Shown piece by piece: positions 33,755-44,280 of a stretch of DNA of 64,000 bases. The notes beneath the pieces were generated by a model, which saw nothing but the letters and a program-made list of their open reading frames with translations, did no database searches and was not told where the DNA came from. The stretch is from JBDHWG01 sp046328505 (GTDB lineage Bacteria; Chloroflexota; Anaerolineae; Epilineales; JAHCIE01), in NCBI GenBank assembly GCA_046328505.1, contig JAXLWL010000004.1:310001-374000 (forward strand), written 5' to 3'. Within the stretch, counting starts at the first letter, position 1; every line of letters begins with the position of its first letter. The position numbers were made by a program, and so were the translations under genes.

Positions 33755-34945
33755 ATGCCGAATCTCGACCGCATTACAACCGATATCCCCGCCCAACTGC
33801 GCGAGGCCGGTCTCGCCGGCTGGCTGCTGTATGACTTTCGCCGCTCCAACCCGCTGGCCTATCGCGTGCTTGGGCTAGGGCCGGGCGGGGTGTACACGCG
33901 TCGCTGGTTCTACTGGATCCCGGCGAACGGGGAGCCGGTGAAAATCGTCTCGGCCCTCGAAATGTACAATCTCGATGCCCTGCCGGGGCGGCGTGTCGTC
34001 TACCACTCGTGGCGCGAGCTGCACGAGGCGCTGGCGTCCGTTCTGCCGACTGGCGAGCGCGTGGCGATGGAGTACTCGCCCATGGCCGCGGTGCCTATGG
34101 TGTCGCGCGTCGACGCCGGCACCATCGAGCTTGTGCGCTCGCAAGACGTCGAGGTGGTCAGCTCGGCTGACCTGGTGCAATTCTTCGAGGCGCGGCTCTC
34201 GCCGTATCAGTGGGACAGCCACCGCCGGGCGTCGGAGCGCCTGATCGAGGCGCAGCAGATGGTCGCGGCCGACATGGCCGTGGCGCTCCGCCTGGGCCGT
34301 CCGATATCTGAGGTGAGCGTCCAGCGCTTCCTCTCCGACTTCCTCGCCGCGCACAACCTGGTCGCCGACCACGGCGCCATCGTCGCCGTCAACGCCCACG
34401 CCAGCAATCCGCATTACGAACCGTCACCCGAGCGCGACACGCCTATCTGTCCAGGCGACACGGTGCTGATCGACTTCTGGGCGAAGGTGAATGAGCCCGG
34501 CGCTATCATGGCCGACTACACGTGGATGTACCACGCCGGGGACACCATCCCAGACGACCGCGCCAGGGTGTTCGCCGTTGCCGTCGACGCGCGCGAGACC
34601 GCGATCGCATTTATCCGCGAGCGCCTGGCCGGGGGGCATGCTGTGCACGGTTATGAGGTGGACGACGTGGCGCGGGGCGTCATCGCCGCGGCGGGCTACG
34701 GTGAGTACTTCATCCATCGCACCGGCCATAGCATCGGCGAGGACACCCACGGCAACGGCGCGAACATCGATAACCTGGAAACGCAGGACGACCGCCGCCT
34801 GATCCCTGGCGCTCTGTTCTCCATCGAGCCGGGTATCTACTTGCCGGAATTCGGTGTGCGCACCGAGGTCAACGTGTATATCGGCGACAACAACGAGGTC
34901 ATCGTCACCGGCGTCTCGCAGCGTGAGATCGAGCTGCTCATCTAG
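33755..34945 (+). CDS. M24-family peptidase (Xaa-Pro aminopeptidase/dipeptidase-like)
   Basis: A 396-residue metallopeptidase with the creatinase-like N-terminal domain and pita-bread C-terminal domain. Metal ligands are visible as Asp in VLIDFWAKV, Asp in IMADYTWMYH, His in HRTGHSIGEDTHG, Glu in SIEPGIYLP and Glu in RTEVNVYI. Such enzymes clip Xaa-Pro bonds. The second metal Asp lies in an unusual ADYTW context, so a specialised member is possible. ATG 33755 follows AGGAGG and a TATAAT at 33727-33732. Confidence 0.88.
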   Translation: MPNLDRITTDIPAQLREAGLAGWLLYDFRRSNPLAYRVLGLGPGGVYTRRWFYWIPANGEPVKIVSALEMYNLDALPGRRVVYHSWRELHEALASVLPTGERVAMEYSPMAAVPMVSRVDAGTIELVRSQDVEVVSSADLVQFFEARLSPYQWDSHRRASERLIEAQQMVAADMAVALRLGRPISEVSVQRFLSDFLAAHNLVADHGAIVAVNAHASNPHYEPSPERDTPICPGDTVLIDFWAKVNEPGAIMADYTWMYHAGDTIPDDRARVFAVAVDARETAIAFIRERLAGGHAVHGYEVDDVARGVIAAAGYGEYFIHRTGHSIGEDTHGNGANIDNLETQDDRRLIPGALFSIEPGIYLPEFGVRTEVNVYIGDNNEVIVTGVSQREIELLI

Positions 34946-34962
34946 GCGGACAGGAGAACCGC

Positions 34963-35454
34963 ATGTCTGACAAGCGTCCCAGCAAGCCGATGCGCGAGTC
35001 TCAGGTGTCGATGATGGAGCTCGTCATGCCCGACCACGCCAACGTGCGCGGCAACATCTTCGGCGGGCGTGTCATGTCCCTCATTGATATCGCCGGCGCG
35101 ATGGCAGCCCTGCGCCACTGCCGCTACCCGGTTGTGACGGCGTCTGTCGACCGCCTGGACTTCCGCGCTCCAATCCGTGTCGGCGAGTTCATCATGCTGC
35201 ACGCGAACGTGAACTACGCGGGGCGAACGTCCATGGAAGTCGGCGTGCGCGTCGTCGGCGAGCACCCCCTGACCGGCGAGCAACGTCACACGGCGACGGC
35301 GTTCCTGACCTATGTCGCATTGGACGAGCAGGGCCGGCCGGTGGAGATTCCCGACGTCCTGCCGGAGACTGAGGTCGAGGAGCTCTGGCATGCCCAGGCG
35401 AGACACCGCCGCGCATTGCGCCTCGCTCAGCGGCAGACAGACACGACGCCGTGA
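34963..35454 (+). CDS. Acyl-CoA thioesterase (hotdog fold)
   Basis: A 163-residue YciA/BFIT-type acyl-CoA thioesterase. The signature VRGNIFGGRVMSLIDIAG contains the conserved Asn-x-x-Gly-Gly and catalytic Asp. DRLDFRAPIRVGEFI and RHTATAFLTYVALDEQGRP complete the fold. It hydrolyses acyl-CoA to free acid and CoA. AGGAGAA precedes ATG 34963. It lies 18 bases after the M24 peptidase gene, probably in the same transcript, and ends before the hairpin in front of typA. Confidence 0.9.
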   Translation: MSDKRPSKPMRESQVSMMELVMPDHANVRGNIFGGRVMSLIDIAGAMAALRHCRYPVVTASVDRLDFRAPIRVGEFIMLHANVNYAGRTSMEVGVRVVGEHPLTGEQRHTATAFLTYVALDEQGRPVEIPDVLPETEVEELWHAQARHRRALRLAQRQTDTTP

Positions 35455-35524
35455 GTGTTCAATTCGTGGGTAAGATTGTGGGGCGGTTGCCCTCCAAAGA
35501 AGTGATAAAGAGACGACGTAGCCT

Positions 35525-35554
35525 GCCTCGGTGATCTAGACGCCGAGGCTTTTT
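35525..35554 (+). terminator. Terminator hairpin directly upstream of typA
   Basis: GCCTCGG (35525-35531) pairs with CCGAGGC (35543-35549), followed by TTTTT (35550-35554). It ends 15 bases before ATG 35570, leaving no room for a promoter, so it is either an inefficient terminator after the thioesterase gene or a leader attenuator of typA. Confidence 0.75.
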
Positions 35555-35569
35555 GTGGGATGGACTTAT

Positions 35570-37411
<1,842 letters not shown>

Positions 37412-37434
37412 TTCCTCACCGACGAGGAGGGCGA

Positions 37435-38409
37435 ATGTTCAACTCGCCTCGATCCTATATCTGGTTATCGGTCGCGGCGGCCGTCATCACGATCGGCCTG
37501 AAGTTCTCGGCGTACCTTATAACGAACTCTGTAGGCCTGTTGTCGGACGCGCTGGAGTCGTTGGTCAACCTGGTCGCGGCGATCATCGCTCTCTGGGCGC
37601 TCACCGTCGCCGCGAAACCGCCGGACGAGGAGCACGCCTACGGCCACTACAAGGTCGAGTACTTCTCCAGCGGCATCGAAGGCGCGCTGATTCTGGTGGC
37701 GGCCGTCACCATCGCCTTGACGGCTATACCCCGCCTGTTCAACCCGCAGCCGGTGGAAGAGTTCGGCATCGGCCTCGTTATATCGGTTGTCGCCACGTGC
37801 ATCAATGGCGTTGTGGCGCTTGTGCTGTTCCGAGCGGGCAAGCGGATGCGCTCCGTGACGCTGGAGGCGGACGCCCACCACCTGCTGACCGACGTGTGGA
37901 CGACGGTGGGCGTGCTCGTCGCATTTGCCTTGATTGAGCTCACGGGATGGCTGCGTCTCGACCCATTGATCGCTCTCGTGGTTGCGGCGAACATCATCTA
38001 CACCGGCGTCAAGCTACTGCGCCAGTCGGGCCTCGGTCTGCTGGACACTGCGCTGCCCCGGGCCGACATGCAAGTCATCTATCAGGCCCTCGCCCCGTTC
38101 GCGCAGCAAGGCATCCAGTTCCACGCCTTCCGCTCCCGAATGGCTGCTCAACACCGCTTCGTCTCGATGCACGTGCTTGTGCCAGGGGAGTGGACGGTGC
38201 AGAAGGGACACGACACGGTCGAACGGGTGGAACGGGCCATCCGCTCGGCCCTGGCCGACACGACGGTGTTCACGCATCTCGAGCCGTTGGAAGACCCTAT
38301 CGCATTCGCGGACCAGGGCCTTCAAGGCTCCGACGGTTGGCTCTTGCCTGAGCAGGGACAACCGCCGCCGAACACTGACGGAACCACAGATGACAAGACC
38401 GGCGCTTGA
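37435..38409 (+). CDS. Cation diffusion facilitator (Zn/Fe/Mn exporter)
   Basis: A 324-residue CDF family antiporter with six membrane helices. Metal-site residues are Asp in LLSDALESLVN (helix 2) and HxxxD-type DAHHLLTDVW (helix 5). HAYGHYKVEYF is the cytoplasmic conserved loop. The C-terminal cytoplasmic metal-binding domain (VSMHVLVPGEWTVQKGHDTVE) is present. It probably exports excess divalent metal. GAGGAGGGC precedes ATG 37435. The stop codon lies inside the following terminator loop. Confidence 0.92.
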   Translation: MFNSPRSYIWLSVAAAVITIGLKFSAYLITNSVGLLSDALESLVNLVAAIIALWALTVAAKPPDEEHAYGHYKVEYFSSGIEGALILVAAVTIALTAIPRLFNPQPVEEFGIGLVISVVATCINGVVALVLFRAGKRMRSVTLEADAHHLLTDVWTTVGVLVAFALIELTGWLRLDPLIALVVAANIIYTGVKLLRQSGLGLLDTALPRADMQVIYQALAPFAQQGIQFHAFRSRMAAQHRFVSMHVLVPGEWTVQKGHDTVERVERAIRSALADTTVFTHLEPLEDPIAFADQGLQGSDGWLLPEQGQPPPNTDGTTDDKTGA

Positions 38410-38428
38410 GGCGCCGGTTTGTTGTTTA
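38398..38428 (+). terminator. Terminator of the typA-CDF transcript
   Basis: ACCGGCGC (38398-38405), a TTGAG loop that includes the TGA stop, GCGCCGGT (38411-38418), then TTGTTGTTT. It also lies at the convergent end of the sortase gene. Confidence 0.75.
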
Positions 38429-39127
38429 CTGGGCTGATTCCTGCTCCGCCACAGCGTAGACGACGAGGCGGTTGCTGTAGTTGGCGTGACCCTTGTCGAA
38501 GACGCCGGCGCACGTAATCAGATTGAGGCGCGCTCTGTCGCTCGCGCCGAAGATGCGGTCCAGCGGCGCTTTGTTGTACGGGTAGCTCTCTAGCTTCTCA
38601 ACGGCGAAGCTGCGCTTCGTCCCGTCTTCCATCTCTACCACAATCTTGTCGCCCTTGCGCAGCCGGCCCAGGTTCCAGAAAACCGCCGGCCCGGTGTCGC
38701 TGTCCAGGTGCCCCGAAATCACCGAGTTCCCCAACTGGCCCGGCAGGGGGCCGAGCTTGTACCACCCCAGGTCCCACCAGCCCTTGGGCGTCTCCATAGC
38801 GCCGTTCGCCTCCAGCCCGACGTCAACCACGTTCGCATCCTTGATCCCGATTGCGGGAATGGACATGCTGGCCGGGCGTCCGCCGCCGTAGGGCGTCGGC
38901 TGGGGCGTGGCCGTCGGCACGCGGGTTGGCGTCCGCGTCGGCGTGGCCGTCGCCTTTGGCGTAGCCGTGGCCAGCGCTCTGGTGGGCGTGGCGGTCGGAG
39001 CCGCGATGGTGGCCGTCTCTGATGGGAGAGGGAGCGCCATGGCGGCCGGGATCGTCTGCGACGAATCGCAGGCAGCAAGAACACACGCTAGGATCGGGAA
39101 AACGATCCAGATGCGGAACACAGACAT
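38426..39127 (-). CDS. Class F-type sortase, apparently a lipoprotein
   Basis: A 233-residue sortase. The catalytic triad is visible as His140 in VISGHLDSD, Cys206 in NLITCAGVF and Arg220 in YSNRLVVY, in the order and context of class F sortases of Actinobacteria and Chloroflexi. The N-terminus has a signal peptide ending in LAAC (Cys20), a lipobox rather than the usual membrane helix, then a 60-residue Thr/Pro/Ala linker. The enzyme would be lipid-anchored on a stalk. No LPxTG-type substrate was seen in the window. GAGGCTCC precedes ATG 39127. Confidence 0.88.
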   Translation of the reverse strand: MSVFRIWIVFPILACVLAACDSSQTIPAAMALPLPSETATIAAPTATPTRALATATPKATATPTRTPTRVPTATPQPTPYGGGRPASMSIPAIGIKDANVVDVGLEANGAMETPKGWWDLGWYKLGPLPGQLGNSVISGHLDSDTGPAVFWNLGRLRKGDKIVVEMEDGTKRSFAVEKLESYPYNKAPLDRIFGASDRARLNLITCAGVFDKGHANYSNRLVVYAVAEQESAQ

Positions 39128-39166
39128 TCAGGAGCCTCACACAGGTAGGGTTTCAAAACAGGGCAG

Positions 39167-39195
39167 AGTATACCCAAGGTTGTGGCAGTGGGCAA
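39167..39195 (-). promoter_or_regulatory. Promoter of the sortase gene
   Basis: On the minus strand TTGCCC (complement of 39190-39195), a 17-base spacer and TATACT (complement of 39167-39172), 40 bases before ATG 39127. Confidence 0.55.
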
Positions 39196-39259
39196 GTTCG
39201 CATGCTTCGATTGACCTGACCAGTGCGTTGAAGCCGCTCTGAATCTCCCTCGGCTGCTG

Positions 39260-39892
39260 TCACGGACTCACCTGGAAATGCACATCGGCGGGCATCCCAG
39301 GCTTGAGTTTGCCGCCAGACGGCGCTAGCTCAAGCGTTATCGCAAAGACGGTACTCTTGCGCCCATCGACCGTCTGCACATTGCGGGGTGTGAACTCGGC
39401 TTGGTCCGCGATATGAGTGACCTGGCCCGTGAAAACCTCATTAGGGAACGAATCCACGGTGACGGGATAAGTCTGGCCGAGCGCTATCAGCCCATAGCGG
39501 TCTTCCGGCACGTAGACCCTTAGGGTCAGCGCGTTCAAATCGGCTACCACGGCGACCAGGCTGCCGGGCTGGGCGAGTTCACCGCGTTCGACAAGCTGCT
39601 CCAGCACAACCCCATCAATCGGTGACACGATCGTTTCCCCGAAACTGGAGGCCGGCGAGTATACATAGACCAGGTTCTGGTTAGCCTTGACGCGGTCCCC
39701 CTCGGCTGTGTACACCGCGCGAACCTGGCCACCGAGTCTCGACGCGACGTGTATTTCGGTGGCTTCAATCGTGCCCGATAGCATGAGCGTATCCCGCTGA
39801 TTGGCAACACGCAGGACGTAGTAGCCCGCGCCTATCACAGCCACCATCAGAACCACGAGCGTCAAAATGAGTACTCTCGCATCTCGTCGCAT
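39260..39892 (-). CDS. HlyD/YbhG-like efflux adaptor
   Basis: A 210-residue membrane-fusion/adaptor protein, last gene of the TetR-ABC operon. One N-terminal membrane helix (about 6-27), the barrel-sandwich hybrid (GTIEATEIHVASRLGGQVRAVYTAEGDRVKANQNLVYV split around the missing coiled coil) and the beta-barrel domain (LTLRVYVPEDRYGLIALGQ) are seen. The alpha-helical hairpin found in E. coli YbhG is absent, which suits a single-membrane cell with no outer-membrane channel (inference). CGAGGAGC precedes ATG 39892. Confidence 0.85.
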   Translation of the reverse strand: MRRDARVLILTLVVLMVAVIGAGYYVLRVANQRDTLMLSGTIEATEIHVASRLGGQVRAVYTAEGDRVKANQNLVYVYSPASSFGETIVSPIDGVVLEQLVERGELAQPGSLVAVVADLNALTLRVYVPEDRYGLIALGQTYPVTVDSFPNEVFTGQVTHIADQAEFTPRNVQTVDGRKSTVFAITLELAPSGGKLKPGMPADVHFQVSP

Positions 39893-39958
39893 GGCACGCT
39901 CCTCGGAGATCGGCCCGCCGTTCGGGCCGCCTTTTGAAAGGTTGGGTGTGTCGTATCG

Positions 39959-40951
39959 TTAGGCCGCCTTGGGCGCGGTGACGGCTGAAATGAACACGTC
40001 TTCCAGCGTCGGCGAAATCCAATCCAGCGCCTGGACACGGACGTCCTGGGATTCGAGCAGACTACGGACGGCCTCCTTGTAGTCCTGGCCGCCAGATACG
40101 ACGGCGTGGATCTGAGCGCCGAAGAGAGCGACCTCCTCAAGCGGGATCTGACCGCTTTCCTGAGCGCCTTTGAGGATTCGCATCCCTCGCTCCGGCTCGG
40201 ATACCGTCAGCTCTAGCACCCGGCCGCGCATCTGTAGCCGTTTGAGACGCGCGGGCGAGTCGAGGCTCACGAGACGCCCCTGGTTGATCAGACCAATCCG
40301 CTGACACAATTCGGCTTCTTCCATGTAGTGTGTTGTCACTAACACTGCCACGCCTTCATCGGCCATTCCATAGATCAGCTCCCAGAACTCGCGGCGGCTT
40401 ATCGGATCCACGCCGGCAGTCGGTTCATCCAAAAAGACGACCCGTGGACGGTGGATGATGGCACAGCCAAGCGCCAGACGTTGCTTCCAACCACCTGACA
40501 GGCTCTGGGTCAGTTCATCGGCGCGGCCTTCCAGGCCGGCCATCCGAAGGATCTGCGGCAGGCGCTCGCGTAGCTCGGCCGACGACAACCCATGAACCCC
40601 GCCGTAGAAGCGCAGGTTTTCCGCCGCCGTCAGGTCGTTGTACAGCGTAAACTGCTGCGACATGTACCCCACCCGGGCATGCACGGCTTTCGTCTGTGTT
40701 GCGGAATTGAACCCCAGCACGAAGGTGCTGCCAGACGTCGGCTTGAGCAGGCCGAGCAGAATGCGAATGGTCGTCGTCTTGCCGGCGCCGTTTGGCCCGA
40801 GCCAGCCGAAGACTTCGCCCGGGCGCACGTCAAAGCTGACATTGTCCACGGCGGTGAATTCTCCAAAGCGCTTGGTCAGATTCTCCACGACGATTGGCGA
40901 CGGCTCCGAGCCGCTTCCCGGGCTCAGCACGGAAGACGTATCCGATCTCAT
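39959..40951 (-). CDS. ABC exporter ATPase (YbhF C-half-like)
   Basis: A 330-residue ATPase. Walker A GPNGAGKTT, the Q-loop SQQFTLY, signature LSGGWKQR (second and fourth positions as usual, W in place of Q) and Walker B VVFLDEPTAGVDP, then switch His in THYMEEAELC. It overlaps the preceding ATPase gene by four bases (ATGA). The pair equals the two halves of E. coli YbhF, which is one tandem protein, but encoded separately. Confidence 0.92.
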   Translation of the reverse strand: MRSDTSSVLSPGSGSEPSPIVVENLTKRFGEFTAVDNVSFDVRPGEVFGWLGPNGAGKTTTIRILLGLLKPTSGSTFVLGFNSATQTKAVHARVGYMSQQFTLYNDLTAAENLRFYGGVHGLSSAELRERLPQILRMAGLEGRADELTQSLSGGWKQRLALGCAIIHRPRVVFLDEPTAGVDPISRREFWELIYGMADEGVAVLVTTHYMEEAELCQRIGLINQGRLVSLDSPARLKRLQMRGRVLELTVSEPERGMRILKGAQESGQIPLEEVALFGAQIHAVVSGGQDYKEAVRSLLESQDVRVQALDWISPTLEDVFISAVTAPKAA

Positions 40952-41946
40952 GCTCCCTCTCCTTCGCCACGGCCCGGCGCTGGCGGCGCGGGACGGTCTA
41001 TCGGCCCCCTTTGCCGCCGGACGAGGCTGATAAAGGCTTCTTCCATGCGTACCGCGATTTCCCGAATCCCATCATGCGCGATCCCCAGCGCGGCAAGCCC
41101 CGCCTCGATCTGAGCTGTGCGGCGTGGAACATCGTCCACGAAGACGTGGAGCTTCGCGCCATACGTCTGAACCTCGAGTACCCCGTCCATCTCGGAGCAG
41201 AGCTGGAAGGCCGGCGCGAACACCGCCGGGGTGACTTCCAGGAGGTGGCCGGGAATCAACGTCTTGATGTGACCGGGCGTATCGCTGACGATCAGTTTGC
41301 CGGCGTAGATAAGCCCAACCCGCGTGCAGCGCTCGGCCTCATCCATGTACGGCGTGCAGACGAAGATGGTCAAGCCTTTTTCCGTTCGCAGACTCCCGAG
41401 CAGGTTCCAGAACTCCCGACGGCTGACGGGGTCCACCCCGAGCGTTGGCTCGTCCAACAGAACCACCTGCGGCTCATGGACGAGACTGCACGCGAGCGCC
41501 AGCTTCTTCTTCATTCCGCCGGACAGCCGCTTCGCCAACCGATCGCCAAAATCGGCCAGGCCCGCGAAAGCGAGTAGCTCCGGGATGCGCTCTTTCTGCC
41601 TGGCCTGGCTCACGCCGTGGACCCCGGCGAAGAAGTGCATATTCTCCATGACGGTGAGATCGGCCGGCAGAACGTTCTGCTGAGCGATATAACCGACGGT
41701 CTCGCGAATGGCATACGGATCGTGGATGGAATCGAAGCCGAGAATACGGCTATTGCCCGACGTGCGAGTCAGCAGCCCCAGAAGGAGCCGCGTTGTGGTC
41801 GTCTTGCCCGCTCCATCCGGGCCAATAAGGCCGTAAATCTCGCCGCGCGCCACCTCGAACGACAGGTGATCCACGGCGACCGTTGAGCCGCGGTTTGTCT
41901 TGAATTCCTTCACCAGCTCTTCGGCGAAAATCGCAGGCTCGCCCAT
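40948..41946 (-). CDS. ABC exporter ATPase (YbhF N-half-like)
   Basis: A 332-residue ATPase with Walker A GPDGAGKTT, the Q-loop AQQNVLP, signature LSGGMKKK and Walker B VVLLDEPTLGVDP. The C-terminal 120 residues carry the extension seen in the tandem YbhF halves. It is translationally coupled to the downstream ATPase, so a heterodimer is likely. Start ATG 41946 with GGGGTGG upstream. Confidence 0.92.
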   Translation of the reverse strand: MGEPAIFAEELVKEFKTNRGSTVAVDHLSFEVARGEIYGLIGPDGAGKTTTTRLLLGLLTRTSGNSRILGFDSIHDPYAIRETVGYIAQQNVLPADLTVMENMHFFAGVHGVSQARQKERIPELLAFAGLADFGDRLAKRLSGGMKKKLALACSLVHEPQVVLLDEPTLGVDPVSRREFWNLLGSLRTEKGLTIFVCTPYMDEAERCTRVGLIYAGKLIVSDTPGHIKTLIPGHLLEVTPAVFAPAFQLCSEMDGVLEVQTYGAKLHVFVDDVPRRTAQIEAGLAALGIAHDGIREIAVRMEEAFISLVRRQRGPIDRPAPPAPGRGEGEGA

Positions 41947-41970
41947 GTGACCACCCCAATGCTCCTGGCG

Positions 41971-43122
41971 CTAATCCAGCCGGCTCTTGAAGCTTCGCGC
42001 CGCGATGACGACCGCGACAACGCTGTAAATGCCCAGCACCAGGGCGTCACTCCAGACGAAATTCAGGCCGACGCCCTTCAAGAAGATACTGCGGGAGAGG
42101 CGGATGAAGTAGGTCGCCGGAAACAGGCCCCCGATAAACCGCAGAATGGCCGGCATGGCGTTGACCGGATACATGAAGCCGCTCATGAGCATTCCGAACA
42201 ACATGAATATCAGGCCATACTGGGACGCTTCCATCTGGTTCCTGGCGCGTGTTGAGAGGATCAGGCCCAGGCCCAGGCTCGAGGCGATGAACAGCATAGC
42301 CAGCCAGAAGTAGAGCAGCAGGCTTCCCTCGAAAGGCACCCCGAACCAGAAGATGCCGATTCCGACGACGATCGCCAACGCGGCCACGCACAGGATGAGC
42401 AGAGGCGCAATCTTGCTGACCATCAGCTCTATGGGTCGGATGGGCGTCGCCAGAATCTGTTCGATGGTTCCCAGCTCGCGCTCGCGAACCACAATCAGCG
42501 CAGCCTGTGTAATCGCCAGCGTTTGCAGGATCAGGCCGACAAGCCCTGGCAGAATGAACCAGATATCAATCAAGTCCGGGTTGTATAGAACCTGAGTTGA
42601 GGTCTTGATGGGCAGCACCGATACATTGGATCCCGCCGGGCCCGGACTGCCACTCCGCGCGACCCTCGCGGCGCTCAGCTCCAGCGCGTAGTCTTGCGCG
42701 ACCAGCGCAGCGGCGCTGTAGCCCGACTGGACGGCCGCGCTGTCCGATCCGTCTAGCAGAATCAGGACATGGGCGCTTCCCCGGTCGGTGTCCGTCGCGA
42801 ATCGTGGCGGAATGATAAGCCCCGCTTTCACCGCTCCCCGGTCGATGGCGTCGACCGCTTCCGATTGGCTCTGCGCCTCCAGCGTCCAGTCGAAATACTG
42901 CGAATTGACCAGCGCCTGGATGAGCTCGCGGCTCTTGCGGTCGTGGCTCTGGTCCACGACGACCATCGGGAGATGGTAGACGGTGAGGTGGGCCGCGTAG
43001 CCGTACATAATCAGCTGGAGAATGGGCAGCCCCAGGACAAACACCAGCAGCCGGCGATCGCGCAGCATCTGGATGTTCTCTCGCTGTATCAGCGCCACCA
43101 GGCGCTGGAAATTCTTGCGCAC
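41971..43122 (-). CDS. ABC-2 permease (YbhR-like)
   Basis: A 383-residue membrane protein. An N-terminal cytoplasmic helix and first membrane helix (VFVLGLPILQLIMYGYAAHLTV) are followed by a large extracytoplasmic loop of about 150 residues and five helices, the ABC-2 pattern with an exported loop. GTG start at 43122 after GGGAGGA. The loop motif VVDQSHDRKSRELIQAL is shared with the next permease and with YbhR/YbhS. In E. coli this system is linked to drug, Na+ or lipid export, but the substrate here is unknown. Confidence 0.88.
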   Translation of the reverse strand: MRKNFQRLVALIQRENIQMLRDRRLLVFVLGLPILQLIMYGYAAHLTVYHLPMVVVDQSHDRKSRELIQALVNSQYFDWTLEAQSQSEAVDAIDRGAVKAGLIIPPRFATDTDRGSAHVLILLDGSDSAAVQSGYSAAALVAQDYALELSAARVARSGSPGPAGSNVSVLPIKTSTQVLYNPDLIDIWFILPGLVGLILQTLAITQAALIVVRERELGTIEQILATPIRPIELMVSKIAPLLILCVAALAIVVGIGIFWFGVPFEGSLLLYFWLAMLFIASSLGLGLILSTRARNQMEASQYGLIFMLFGMLMSGFMYPVNAMPAILRFIGGLFPATYFIRLSRSIFLKGVGLNFVWSDALVLGIYSVVAVVIAARSFKSRLD

Positions 43123-43135
43123 GCTGTTCCTCCCA

Positions 43136-44233
43136 TCACTCCAGTCTCTGCCGGAACAGGCGACTTGCCACTACGAGAGACGCCGCAAATAATGCCGCGA
43201 GTGCGAGCACCTGGGGCCACAGCTCCGCCAGTCCGATGCCCTTGAGAGACATGCCGCGCAAGATCGGGATAAAGTAGGTCATGGGAATGATGTAGCTCAT
43301 GATTCGGAGCGCCAGTGGCAGGGTATACACCGGGAAGAAGACGCCGCCGACGAAGATCATCGTGATGTTGAGCAGAGAGACGAGCTGCTGCGACTGATTC
43401 TGCGTCTGCACGGCGCTCGAGACCAGGAGGCCCACTCCCAGGCCGCAGCCGACGCCAATCAATGCCAGCGGCACGAACACCAGCAGACTCCCTCTGAACG
43501 GGACGCCCAGCACCAGCGTGCTAACCGCGAGAAGCCCCGTCGCCGAGGTGAGGGCCACCACAAGGCTTGGGATCGTCTTGGCCAGCATGAGCTCAAAGGG
43601 GCGGACCGGTGTCACCAACAAGGCTTCAATCGTTCCCCGCTCGCGCTCGCGCACGATCGCCAGAGACGTCAGGTTCAGCGCCAGGGCGTAAAGCAGCAGA
43701 GCGATGAACGCCGGCGCGATGAACCAGGTGTCGCGTAAGTCCGGGTTATAGAGAATCTGGATGTGTGGTATCAGGGGACTGCTTTGCCCTGACCTCAGGT
43801 TCTCGGCGTACTCCTGCGAGATCGCGGTCGCGCTGTTCAAGGCGGATTGGCTGGTGAATGAGGTAGAGCCGTCCACGACGATGAGGGCGGTTGCGTCGCC
43901 GCGCTGGACATGGTCTGCGAAATCTGGCGGAATGACAACGCCGATGCTGGCCTCGCCACTGTCAATCGCCTGCATCACTTCGGCTTCGCCGGATACCCGG
44001 TAAACGATTTCAAACGAATCCGAGGTGAGGAACGCGTTGAGGTATGACCGACTGGAGGCGCTGGCACTCTGATCGGCGACGACCATCGGAATGTGCCTGA
44101 CGTCGGTGTGAACGGCGGCGGCGAACAGGAGCAGCTCAATGGATGGACCAATGAGGACGGCGATGAACGTTCGCCGGTCGCGGATCAGTTGAATGAATTC
44201 CTTCTGGACAAGGGCCCAGAGACGTCTGCGCAT
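43136..44233 (-). CDS. ABC-2 permease (YbhS-like)
   Basis: A 365-residue paralogue of the next permease in the operon, with the same topology: first helix near 25-45, a loop with VVADQSASASSRSYLNAFL, then five helices from about 170. The MLAKTIPSLVVALTSATGLLA and LLNITMIFVGGVFFPVYTLP segments match the ABC-2 family. Two different permeases with two ATPases suggest a hetero-tetrameric exporter. It lies 13 bases ahead of the second permease gene and about 50 bases after tetR. Confidence 0.88.
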   Translation of the reverse strand: MRRRLWALVQKEFIQLIRDRRTFIAVLIGPSIELLLFAAAVHTDVRHIPMVVADQSASASSRSYLNAFLTSDSFEIVYRVSGEAEVMQAIDSGEASIGVVIPPDFADHVQRGDATALIVVDGSTSFTSQSALNSATAISQEYAENLRSGQSSPLIPHIQILYNPDLRDTWFIAPAFIALLLYALALNLTSLAIVRERERGTIEALLVTPVRPFELMLAKTIPSLVVALTSATGLLAVSTLVLGVPFRGSLLVFVPLALIGVGCGLGVGLLVSSAVQTQNQSQQLVSLLNITMIFVGGVFFPVYTLPLALRIMSYIIPMTYFIPILRGMSLKGIGLAELWPQVLALAALFAASLVVASRLFRQRLE

Positions 44234-44280
44234 CGCGCACCCCCGTCTGGCCTCGCACAGCGACGACCGCTGCCTTCTGG

